Positions 24,283 through 32,133 of a stretch of 64,000 nt of DNA are shown in pieces (position 1 is the first letter of the stretch; every line of letters starts with the position of its first letter). Position numbers and translations under genes: made by a program. The stretch covers positions 1 to 64,000 of the forward strand of contig NZ_VWXL01000019.1 of assembly GCF_009746625.1 (NCBI RefSeq). Reading direction: 5' to 3'. The DNA comes from Caproicibacter fermentans. Its GTDB lineage: Bacteria > Bacillota > Clostridia > Oscillospirales > Acutalibacteraceae. A model generated the notes under the pieces. The model did not search any database and was not told the origin of the DNA. It worked only from the letters and a program-made list of their open reading frames with translations.

Positions 24283-26184
24283 TCAGTCGGATTCTTTTTG
24301 CATTCTCCAAAGGGTAGAACGGCTGATATGAAGCATGCCGGCAATTTCCTTTTGCGTATATCCCAATTTGTCGGATAAATCATGAAGCATATCCGCAGAA
24401 GCGTCCGTGACCCCGGGCGCGTAATGGTACCGGCTGAAAACATCCGCCAGCAGCCGCTTTTCCCCAATACACTCGCGGAGGATGCGCGAAAATGATTTTT
24501 CTTCTCCCTGCGCATTCAGAAAAAGAGAAAAGCGCGCGCACACATTATGAAGTTCGCGGATGTTTCCCGGCCATGAGTACATCCGGAGAAGGGAAAGGTC
24601 ATCATCCGGAATCAGAACCGGTCCGGCCTCTACTTTATGATTCAAAAATTGCCGGAAAAGCAGAAGAATATCTTCCCCGCGCCTGCGCAAAGGAGGCAGT
24701 TCGAGCTCAAGCTCATTCAGCCGAAACAGCAAGTCCATACGAAACCCGTCTTTCAGCATATCCTCCGGATTTTTATTTGTCGCCGCGATCACCCGTACGT
24801 CGACGGGTATGATTTTGTCGTCTCCGATCCTCATAATCTCGTGTTCCTGCAAAACCCGCAGCAGCTTGACCTGCAGCGCCGGGGATACGCTGCCGATTTC
24901 ATCGAGAAAAATGGTTCCGCCGTTAGCAAGCTCAAAAAGGCCCCGGTGCCCGCCTTTTGCGCTGCCGGTAAAAGCGCCCTCCTGATAGCCGAACAATTCG
25001 CTTTCCAGCAAATTATCCGGCAGCGCGGCACAGTTGACAGCCACAAAACTTTGCCCCGCGCGTTCGGAATAGTTGCAGATGCTCTGCGCCAAAAGTTCCT
25101 TTCCGGTGCCGGTTTCCCCGAAGATTAAAATATTGTAATTCGTTTTTGAATAAAGTTTTGCTTTATTCAGGGTCTTCTTCAGTTCCGCGCAATTTCCGAG
25201 GATATCAGAAAAATGATATTTCGAAATAAACCCGCTTTTGCTTAACAGCGCGCGCTGTTTGATCAAATAAGACATTTCTGATTTTCTGAAGTCGGAAAGG
25301 TCGGTGATCAAAGCCGTTGCGGCGGCCTCCACGGCCGGGTCTTCCGTCATCAGAATTTTGCGAAGATGCAGCTGACGGTTGTGGTACAGTACGACCGTAT
25401 CCTCAACGCGTGATTTTTGCTGAAAGGTGGAGGTCAGTTTCAACTGCGGGAACAGGGTTTCAGCCTGTTTGCCCAGCGCGTCGGACGCCGTTACCCCCAG
25501 ATAGTTTTCGGCGCTTGGGTTGTAATTTGTAACGGCTCCGAAGCGGTCGATACTGATGATCCCGTTCGGCGACTCTCCGATTACGGCGGCATAATACATC
25601 ATATCGCTCTTTTTCTTTCTTAGCCGCTGCGCGAATATTTTGGCGGTGCGAAACGCGTTGATAATGACCTGAATGCCGGGATAAATTAACACGCCGGTTA
25701 AACCGAGCTGCGCGGCAACCTCACACGCGTACCCTCCTCCCATGATGAGAGGGCAGCCGCAGTCCCTCATCTTTTCCGGCAGATCCGTATTGCGGTTATA
25801 AATGATTTTTTTGATTTGGATTCCCAAAAAAGGTTCAAGCAGGCTGAAATCATAGTTCAGCCTGTTTTGATAGCAGGCAATGCCGATCCGGTCGGCCTTC
25901 TTCGACGCTTCCACAATATGCTGCAGATAATCCTGATACCCCACTTCAATACCCACGATTGGGATGTCATAAGAATGCGAAATGGTTTCAAAGTTCGAGC
26001 TGCCGGCAATAAAAACCTCCGTATTGTTTTTTAAAGCCAGCCGGATGCTTTTGTTTAGCTTTTGCCCCTGTGTTGAGACGCAGGTTATTTCCATCTCGGG
26101 ATCGTTGAGCTGCCGGACGGCATTCAGCGCCAGTTCATGCAGCTTACCGTATGTAAAACAACAGATTCTGTATTTCTGAAACAT
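24283..26184 (-). CDS. Sigma-54-dependent activator with PrpR N-terminal and PAS domains
   Basis: A 633-aa enhancer-binding protein. Order: PrpR-type sensory domain (about 1-195; ...DIPIVGIEVGYQD..., MGGGYACEVA), a PAS domain (about 200-310; NGIISIDRFGAVTNYNPSAE), an AAA+ sigma-54 interaction domain with Walker A GETGTGKE, the loop GAFTGS (normally GAFTGA), Walker B GGTIFLDEIG and SWPGNIRELHNV, and a Fis-type HTH (YTQKEIAGMLHISRSTLWR). It is transcribed away from the CoA-transferase operon, whose upstream palindrome is its likely target. The ligand is probably a substrate or CoA-pathway intermediate. Confidence 0.88.
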   Translation of the reverse strand: MFQKYRICCFTYGKLHELALNAVRQLNDPEMEITCVSTQGQKLNKSIRLALKNNTEVFIAGSSNFETISHSYDIPIVGIEVGYQDYLQHIVEASKKADRIGIACYQNRLNYDFSLLEPFLGIQIKKIIYNRNTDLPEKMRDCGCPLIMGGGYACEVAAQLGLTGVLIYPGIQVIINAFRTAKIFAQRLRKKKSDMMYYAAVIGESPNGIISIDRFGAVTNYNPSAENYLGVTASDALGKQAETLFPQLKLTSTFQQKSRVEDTVVLYHNRQLHLRKILMTEDPAVEAAATALITDLSDFRKSEMSYLIKQRALLSKSGFISKYHFSDILGNCAELKKTLNKAKLYSKTNYNILIFGETGTGKELLAQSICNYSERAGQSFVAVNCAALPDNLLESELFGYQEGAFTGSAKGGHRGLFELANGGTIFLDEIGSVSPALQVKLLRVLQEHEIMRIGDDKIIPVDVRVIAATNKNPEDMLKDGFRMDLLFRLNELELELPPLRRRGEDILLLFRQFLNHKVEAGPVLIPDDDLSLLRMYSWPGNIRELHNVCARFSLFLNAQGEEKSFSRILRECIGEKRLLADVFSRYHYAPGVTDASADMLHDLSDKLGYTQKEIAGMLHISRSTLWRMQKESD

Positions 26185-26326
26185 TTGTGTCCGCTCCTTT
26201 CAACGAATCGGCCGGCTGCCCATCCTCCACAGTATAGCACAAAGATACGCAGAAGAACATCTAAATTGACTAAATTGTAACTTCATATGCTGGATACAGT
26301 TATTGAAATAGTAAAAGGTTACTGTT

Positions 26327-26376
26327 AAAAATATGTTTCAAAATTCCGATCGTCTGAAATTTTGAAACATATTTTT
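26327..26376. promoter_or_regulatory. Upstream activating palindrome (activator site 1)
   Basis: Perfect 19-bp arms AAAAATATGTTTCAAAATT (26327-26345) and its complement (26358-26376) flank 12 bp. The core half-sites are TGTTTCA (26334-26340) and TGAAACA (26363-26369), starting 29 bp apart. The same half-sites with the same spacing recur at 28715-28750. It lies about 150 bp before a sigma-54 promoter. A role as terminator is unlikely because no gene reads into it. Confidence 0.65.
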
Positions 26377-26500
26377 TTTCGGTGTAACGATTCTATCGTA
26401 TTTTGCGAAGGGATTCATCAGATTCTCAAATCGGTCAAGCCGCCGGTGCCGGCCGCTTCCTCCGCTCCTGATAAGAATTTTCATCCCTTCCCGATGAATC

Positions 26501-26516
26501 TGGCATGACTTTTGCT
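26501..26516 (+). promoter_or_regulatory. Sigma-54 (-24/-12) promoter 1
   Basis: TGGCATGACTTTTGCT matches the consensus TGGCAC-N5-TTGCW with the invariant GG and GC ten bases apart. Transcription would start near 26527, some 58 bases before the CoA-transferase ATG. Confidence 0.8.
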
Positions 26517-26584
26517 GATTCAGGAGGTTGTTCGGGTACAACGTTCCCGAAAACGGCATGTCCTAACGAAAGGATGAAGGAAAA

Positions 26585-27796
26585 ATGGAGTATGAAGGAC
26601 TACTGAAAGGTTGCAAAGTCCTCGACCTTACCAGAGTGCTGGCAGGCCCTTACTGCGCAATGCTTCTGGCCGACATGGGTGCCGACGTCACCAAAATTGA
26701 AATACCCGGGAAAGGCGACGACTCCCGTGCCAACGCGCCCATGGTTCAGAGCAACGGGCTGAAAGAAAGCGCGTATTACATGAACCTGAACCGGAACAAA
26801 CGCGGAATGACTTTAAACCTGAAAAGCCAGGACGGCAAGGATATTTTCAAACAACTCGTAAAGCAAAGCGATATTGTTCTGGAAAATTACCGTCCCGGCG
26901 TCATGGAGCACCTCGGACTGGGCTACGACGAGCTGCGGCAGATCAACCCCGGAATCATCTACGGCTGCGTCTCCGGATTCGGGCACTACGGCCCTTACAG
27001 CCAGCGCGCCGGGTACGATATTGTGGGGCAGGCGATGTCCGGCCTGATGAGCACTACCGGATGGCCCGGAGGCCCCCCCACCAGGACCGGGACCGCCATT
27101 GCCGACGTAGTCGGCGGTTTAAACTGCGCCATCGGCGTTCTTGCCGCATATTCGCATAAACTGCAGACGGGGGAAGGTGAAAAAGTCGACATCTCGCTGG
27201 TGGACGGCATGGTTTCCGCGCTTGAAATCATCAACATGATCTATTTGGTTCAGGAAAGAGTTCCCACCCGGATCGGCAACCGTTATGAAGCCGTATACCC
27301 CTACGACACGTTTCGCGCAAAGGGGGAAGATCAGTACGTCGTGATCGCTGCCGGCAACGACAAGCTGTTCGGGCTGCTGGCCGGTGTAATGGGCCGGCCC
27401 GAGCTTACGGAAGACCCCCGCTTCCGCACAAATATTCTCCGCGTCCAAAATCACGAAGCGCTGAAACCGATCGTAGAAGCATGGACCGCTCAGTACACGA
27501 TTGATGAAATTGTCGACATGCTTCTGAAAGTCGGATGCCCGGCGGCGCCGATCAACACCATAGACCGCGTGGTCAAGGATCCCCACATTTCCGGCGCGCG
27601 AAAAATGTTCGTGGAATGCAACCATCCAATCGGCAAGTTGACAATTACCGGCAACCAGATTAAACTGACCAACCACCCCATTGAAGAATTCCGCCCCGCG
27701 CCTCTGCTCGGCCAGCAAACCATGGAAATTCTGGGCGAAAAGCTGGGTCTCAGCGATAGCCGGATCAATGAATTGAAAGCGAAAGGAGCTCTGTAA
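26585..27796 (+). CDS. Family III CoA-transferase (CaiB/BaiF)
   Basis: A 403-aa acyl-CoA transferase. Family features are LKGCKVLDLTRVLAGPYCAM, LADMGADVTKIE with the usual ...PGKGDDSR (Asp after GDD is the typical catalytic region), LNRNKRGMTLNL, and ENYRPGVMEHLGLGYD. It probably moves CoA from a donor such as succinyl- or acetyl-CoA onto the acid imported by the neighbouring TRAP system, making the substrate for the lyase that follows 13 bases downstream. Exact acid unknown. RBS AAGGA precedes the ATG. Confidence 0.85.
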   Translation: MEYEGLLKGCKVLDLTRVLAGPYCAMLLADMGADVTKIEIPGKGDDSRANAPMVQSNGLKESAYYMNLNRNKRGMTLNLKSQDGKDIFKQLVKQSDIVLENYRPGVMEHLGLGYDELRQINPGIIYGCVSGFGHYGPYSQRAGYDIVGQAMSGLMSTTGWPGGPPTRTGTAIADVVGGLNCAIGVLAAYSHKLQTGEGEKVDISLVDGMVSALEIINMIYLVQERVPTRIGNRYEAVYPYDTFRAKGEDQYVVIAAGNDKLFGLLAGVMGRPELTEDPRFRTNILRVQNHEALKPIVEAWTAQYTIDEIVDMLLKVGCPAAPINTIDRVVKDPHISGARKMFVECNHPIGKLTITGNQIKLTNHPIEEFRPAPLLGQQTMEILGEKLGLSDSRINELKAKGAL

Positions 27797-27809
27797 GGAG
27801 GTGATTACG

Positions 27810-28709
27810 ATGAAAAAAATCGACGTGATAGAGGTCGGTCCCCGCGACGGTTTTCAAAACCTGCCCGATTATCTGCCCGTTTCGGACAAGCTGACCGTCA
27901 TCGACAGTCTGGTGCAATCGGGCGTAAAACACATGCAGATTACATCTTTTGTCAATCCCAAAGCGATTCCCCAGATGAAAGACGCCGGTGAAGTCGCCCG
28001 CGCCTGCCTCCGGAAATACCCGGAGCTTGATTTGTTCGCGCTCATCCCGAATTTCAGGGGCGCGCAGTCCGCCCGGGAAGCCGGAATAAAAAAGGTAACC
28101 AACGTGATTTCGCTGAGCGTCAGTCATAATAAAGCAAATATCAACCGGACACATGACGAATCGTTTGCAGAACTGGCAAAAATCAAGGAGTCTTTTCCGG
28201 AGCTCGACGTTTGTCTGGACGTCGCGACGGCGTTCGGCTGCCCGTTTGAGGGAAAGTTTCGCAGGGTGGAGCCGCTTCTCGGTTTCCTGCAGCGCGCCTG
28301 GGGCCTTGGAGTTACAACGTTCAATCTGTGCGACACCGTCGGTTTGGCGGATCCGGCACAGGTTCGCCTTTTTCTGAAAGCGGTTAAAGAGAAATTCCCC
28401 GCCGCCAGGGTGGAAATCCACATTCACGACACGCGGAACATGGGGCTTGTCAATACCCTTGCCGCCGTGGAATCCGGAATAGACGGAGTGCAGGCAACGC
28501 TCGGCGGTCTGGGCGGCTGCCCGTTCGCTCCCGGTGCGTCGGGGAATACGGCCACGGAGGACCTTGTTCTGATGCTGAACGAGATGGGATATGAAACCGG
28601 GATTTCCTTTGAGAAAATTCTTGCGGCGGCAAAGGCGGAATATCAGATGATTCCAAACGGAATTTACAGCGGCCATAATATCCGAATCAAAAGCGGCTTG
28701 TGTTGCTAA
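27810..28709 (+). CDS. HMG-CoA lyase-like enzyme (DRE-TIM metallolyase)
   Basis: A 299-aa lyase of the HMGL family: VGPRDGFQN near the N-terminus, metal-binding HIHDTRNMG, and the glycine-rich signature GGLGGCPFAPGASGN carrying the catalytic Cys. HMG-CoA lyase cleaves 3-hydroxy-3-methylglutaryl-CoA to acetyl-CoA and acetoacetate; relatives cleave similar 3-hydroxyacyl-CoAs. AAGGAGGTGAT places the start at ATG 27810, not the GTG at 27801. With the CoA-transferase it forms a two-step activation-cleavage unit. Confidence 0.82.
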   Translation: MKKIDVIEVGPRDGFQNLPDYLPVSDKLTVIDSLVQSGVKHMQITSFVNPKAIPQMKDAGEVARACLRKYPELDLFALIPNFRGAQSAREAGIKKVTNVISLSVSHNKANINRTHDESFAELAKIKESFPELDVCLDVATAFGCPFEGKFRRVEPLLGFLQRAWGLGVTTFNLCDTVGLADPAQVRLFLKAVKEKFPAARVEIHIHDTRNMGLVNTLAAVESGIDGVQATLGGLGGCPFAPGASGNTATEDLVLMLNEMGYETGISFEKILAAAKAEYQMIPNGIYSGHNIRIKSGLCC

Positions 28710-28714
28710 AAATA

Positions 28715-28750
28715 TGTTTCATAAATTTTTATGTAAGAAATAATGAAACA
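28715..28750. promoter_or_regulatory. Upstream activating sequence (activator site 2)
   Basis: TGTTTCA (28715-28721) and TGAAACA (28744-28750) start 29 bp apart, exactly as at 26334/26363, within an AT-rich imperfect palindrome. It lies about 100 bp before the second sigma-54 promoter. Confidence 0.65.
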
Positions 28751-28848
28751 TAACTCAATAAATCCGCCCTGCTGACATGACCTGTATTAGCGTATTTTAT
28801 CTATAATTTTCTTAATGTATCTGCATTTTTTGACGATTTGTATGTAAA

Positions 28849-28864
28849 TGGCATAGATTTTGCT
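28849..28864 (+). promoter_or_regulatory. Sigma-54 (-24/-12) promoter 2
   Basis: TGGCATAGATTTTGCT has the GG-N10-GC core and is nearly identical to promoter 1. It would start transcripts near 28875, leading to the TRAP transporter genes. Confidence 0.8.
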
Positions 28865-28972
28865 ATTATACTAAATCAGTGGCCTGTTCACTGCTGCAAA
28901 ACCGGGTTTCGCGCTTTGACCGATTTGCAGGCATTTGTAAAGGCGCAAATAATTAGAACAGGAGTTTGTATT

Positions 28973-30043
28973 ATGAAAAGGAAACTTGCACTGTTTTTAA
29001 CCTTTGCACTTCTCACAACTTCCCTGCTGAGTGCCTGCGGCGGCTCCGGGGCGTCAACGCAGACCGCCTCAAATCCGGGCGGCGCCGCATCCTCCGCGTC
29101 GGGGGGTGACGCTTCAAAGGACCCAGCGGTTACATTCAAGGTTAACAATACTCATTCCGGGGAAGGCGTCCAGGACACCACGATGGACCTGCTGATTAAA
29201 TTGTGCGACCAGTACTCCGGCGGCACGATAAAAGGAACAAAAATCGCAGGCGGCAGCCTGGGCGGAGAACGTGAAATGACGGAAATGGTCCAGCTCGGAA
29301 CCCTGGATGTCGGCCTGATCGCGGACATGGGAATCGATTCGTCAATCGGCGGACTCGGCTGGGCATGGCTTCCGTTTATGATTACCTCTTACGATCAGGT
29401 TGACAAATATTATATCAACGGATGGATCGGGCAGGAGCTGACCAAAGAGATGGCCGCGAAGGGAATTGTTCGTGTGGCGGCTACGGAAAATGAATTCCGC
29501 GAATGCGGTACCGTATCGCGCCCGATTCAATCCATGGACGACTTTAAGGGCCTGAAAATCCGCGTGCCGGAAGTTGACGCGTGCCAGGACTTCTACAAGG
29601 CCTGCGGTGCGATTCCCGCCGCGATCAGCACCAGCGAAACCCTCGCGGCGCTCGAGCAAAAAACCGTGGACGGCGTTGACAACTCGGTTTACAATCTGAA
29701 ATCCATGGGCGTTCTTGACGACATTAAATATGTGACTATGCTAAATTACATGTATTCCGGCGCGTCCATTGTATGCAGCCAGTCCTTCTGGGACAAAATG
29801 ACCCCCGCGCAGCAGGCCGCATTTACAAAGGCCGCGACGGAAGCCGGCGCGAGCTTCCGCAAATCCATGCGCGCCGACACTCAAACCATTATAAAGAACG
29901 GTAAATTCAAGACCTACGAAGTGAAAGAAGATTCCCAATTCTATAAAGATCTGAAGAAAGTTGCGGTAAACCTGTGGTCCACCTATAACAACAAGTTCGA
30001 TTCCTCCATCATGGAAAAAATCAATAAGGATTTTGGCGTTTAA
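28973..30043 (+). CDS. dctP: TRAP transporter substrate-binding lipoprotein, DctP family
   Basis: A 356-aa extracytoplasmic solute receptor. A lipoprotein signal ends in the lipobox LLSAC; a Gly/Ser/Ala-rich linker follows, then the DctP fold with GSLGGEREMTEMVQLGTLDVG, the anion-binding segment FKGLKIRVPEVDAC and the ALEQKTVDGVDNS motif. The conserved Arg in KIRVPE normally grips a carboxylate, so the ligand is probably an organic acid. ATG 28973 with AGGAG eight bases upstream is used. Confidence 0.9.
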   Translation: MKRKLALFLTFALLTTSLLSACGGSGASTQTASNPGGAASSASGGDASKDPAVTFKVNNTHSGEGVQDTTMDLLIKLCDQYSGGTIKGTKIAGGSLGGEREMTEMVQLGTLDVGLIADMGIDSSIGGLGWAWLPFMITSYDQVDKYYINGWIGQELTKEMAAKGIVRVAATENEFRECGTVSRPIQSMDDFKGLKIRVPEVDACQDFYKACGAIPAAISTSETLAALEQKTVDGVDNSVYNLKSMGVLDDIKYVTMLNYMYSGASIVCSQSFWDKMTPAQQAAFTKAATEAGASFRKSMRADTQTIIKNGKFKTYEVKEDSQFYKDLKKVAVNLWSTYNNKFDSSIMEKINKDFGV

Positions 30044-30084
30044 GCCGGAATCTCGCCGATTCAAACGTTTGTGAAAGGAAAACA

Positions 30085-30135
30085 AAGCAGCGGCGGATTC
30101 CAAAATTGAATCAATCCGTCTGCTGCTGTTTTCTT
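30085..30135 (+). terminator. Attenuating hairpin between dctP and dctQ
   Basis: GCAGCGGCGGATT pairs with AATCCGTCTGCTGC (one bulge and G-U pairs), followed by TGTTTTCTTT. Partial termination here would make more binding protein than membrane subunits. Confidence 0.6.
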
Positions 30136-30179
30136 TAAAAACCGTTTTTAAATCCATTTGGGATGTGAGGGTACTTGAT

Positions 30180-30716
30180 ATGCAGAAAAAAAGCGCCGAA
30201 AAAACCTTCCGTAAAATTGAACACGGCATCGTCGCCGTGGAGAACATCTTTCTGGTTGTTTCGCTGGTCGCCATGGTCGGCAGCATTGCGATTCAGGTCG
30301 TCTGCCGTTATCTTCTGATGATTTCCTCCCCTTGGTGCGAAGAGCTCGCGCGGTATCTTTTTGTGGCTCTGACATTTATCGGGGCCGCCCGCGCGTTTGC
30401 GACCAAGGAGCACATCGGAATCGACCTTGTGGACACGATCGCCGAGAAAAAATGCAAAAATCCTCAAAAGGTGATCGCGCTGTTTAATAAGCTTGCGATT
30501 CTGATTACGTTCCTCTTTATCGTTTTGTTCTCTTATCTTTATTTTGACTATCTTCAAAGCATCGCAGTGCACCCGCAGGTTTCTGCGAGCATGCACATCA
30601 ACATGCTGATTCCGATGAGCAGTATTCTGATCGGCAGCATTCTGATGGCCTACCACGATATTTGCCGTCTCTTTTATTCCTATCAAACAAATGATGAAGC
30701 AACGGAGAGTGCTTGA
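30180..30716 (+). CDS. dctQ: TRAP transporter small membrane subunit, DctQ
   Basis: A 178-aa protein with four transmembrane helices and the family motif SSPWCEELARYLFVALTFIGAA followed by KEHIGIDLV. It pairs with DctM to form the Na+-driven transporter. ATG 30180 has GAGGG eight bases upstream; the GTG at 30165 overlaps that RBS. Confidence 0.87.
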   Translation: MQKKSAEKTFRKIEHGIVAVENIFLVVSLVAMVGSIAIQVVCRYLLMISSPWCEELARYLFVALTFIGAARAFATKEHIGIDLVDTIAEKKCKNPQKVIALFNKLAILITFLFIVLFSYLYFDYLQSIAVHPQVSASMHINMLIPMSSILIGSILMAYHDICRLFYSYQTNDEATESA

Positions 30717-30735
30717 TTAAAGGAGGATAAAAACA

Positions 30736-32046
30736 ATGAGCCCATTGGCATTACTCGGTATTTTTCTGCTGTTCTTCCTTGGTCTGGCCATGTGCTTCAA
30801 AGTTCCGGTCGGGTATTCTATCGGCATGGCAACGCTGGCCGTACTGTTCTTCGACGGCTTAAGCAGTAAAATTCTCTGCACGGTCGCCTTTTCCGGTCTG
30901 GACAGCTTTCCGCTGCTTGCCGTTCCGCTGTTTATTTTTGCGGGCGCAATCATGCAATACAGCGGCATCGCGGCCGCGCTGATTGAATTGATCGATTCCC
31001 TGGTGGGGCGCCTGCGCGGTTCCCTGGGCGCCGTAACCATTCTGACTTCTGCGGCGTTCGGCGTTTTGACCGGCTCCTGCCTCGCGACCATCAGCTGTGT
31101 GGGCGGCATCATGGTCCCGGAAATGAAGAAAAAGGGGTACTCGGCCAGCTACTGTGCGGCGCTGGCTGCCGCGGCAAGCTTTCTGGGAATTTTAATTCCG
31201 CCGTCCGTACCGGGAATCATGTATGGTTTGTGCGCCTCGGTCAGTATTTCTCAGGTATGGATGAGCACCGTCGGACCCGCTCTTATCTGCATCGTCGCCT
31301 TTATGGGAATCAACTACTTTGTGCAGGGGCGCAGGGAAGAAAAAAGCACGGTCCGGATTACTTTTCCCCTTTACATAAAAAACGTCGGAACGGCTTTTCT
31401 GAGCTCCATTCCCGCGCTGATTATGCCCGTGATTATTTTCGGAGGAATCTACGGCGGCATTTTTACCGCTACCGAAGCCGGTGCCGTCGCTGTCGTTTAC
31501 GGAATGATCTTTTTCCTGTATAAAAAGATATTTCATAAAAACGACTTGACTTCCAAATTCCTCGGTCTAACCTTAAATGCGGCGATCTCAACCGCGGCTA
31601 TTTGTATTCTGATCGATTTTTCCAACTGTTCCGGCCGCGTCATCTCCATGATCGGCATTGCGGAAGCGATCAAAGTTTTTGTCACCGCCCATATTGCGAG
31701 CGGCGCCGTCTTCCTGATCTTTGCCAATGTCATTTTCCTGATTGCCGGAATGCTGATCGATATTAACGCCGCGATCCTGCTCATCGTTCCGCTTCTGCTG
31801 CCTACCGCAACGGCAATGGGAATCAACCCGATCCACTTCGGCGCCATTATTCTTGTCAACCTGAGCGTTGGATTCATAACGCCTCCCTTCTGCAGCTCCG
31901 TATTCATGGCCCAGAAAATTTCCGGCGCGCGGTATGTGGATATTGTAAAAGATGTTATGCCCTTTGTTATCGCCAGCCTGGTCGTCGTATTGCTGACCAC
32001 CTATATCCCTGCAATTTCCACTTTCATTCCGAACCTGCTGGCATAA
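30736..32046 (+). CDS. dctM: TRAP transporter large membrane subunit, DctM
   Basis: A 436-aa permease with about 12 helices. Typical DctM segments are FALAVPLFIFAGAIM-like (FPLLAVPLFIFAGAIMQ), GSCLATISCVGGIMVPEM, GILIPPSVPGIMYGL and GFITPPFCSSVF. AAAGGAGG precedes the ATG. It ends the operon before a bidirectional terminator shared with rpoN. Confidence 0.92.
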   Translation: MSPLALLGIFLLFFLGLAMCFKVPVGYSIGMATLAVLFFDGLSSKILCTVAFSGLDSFPLLAVPLFIFAGAIMQYSGIAAALIELIDSLVGRLRGSLGAVTILTSAAFGVLTGSCLATISCVGGIMVPEMKKKGYSASYCAALAAAASFLGILIPPSVPGIMYGLCASVSISQVWMSTVGPALICIVAFMGINYFVQGRREEKSTVRITFPLYIKNVGTAFLSSIPALIMPVIIFGGIYGGIFTATEAGAVAVVYGMIFFLYKKIFHKNDLTSKFLGLTLNAAISTAAICILIDFSNCSGRVISMIGIAEAIKVFVTAHIASGAVFLIFANVIFLIAGMLIDINAAILLIVPLLLPTATAMGINPIHFGAIILVNLSVGFITPPFCSSVFMAQKISGARYVDIVKDVMPFVIASLVVVLLTTYIPAISTFIPNLLA

Positions 32047-32090
32047 ACAAACTTTCCTTTCCAATCACCTCACTTTGGCCTTAACGCAAA

Positions 32091-32133
32091 AGAAAAATGG
32101 AATCGCTCCGGAGAGAGCGGTTCCACTTTTCTT
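32091..32133. terminator. Bidirectional terminator
   Basis: AGAAAAATGGAATCGCTC pairs with GAGCGGTTCCACTTTTCT (a few mismatches), with T-rich tails in both directions. It separates the convergent dctM and rpoN. Confidence 0.8.

Noticed and set aside
26327-26376. The 19-bp-arm palindrome as a terminator
   Set aside because: Both neighbours are transcribed away from it, and its half-sites recur with the same spacing upstream of the second sigma-54 promoter.
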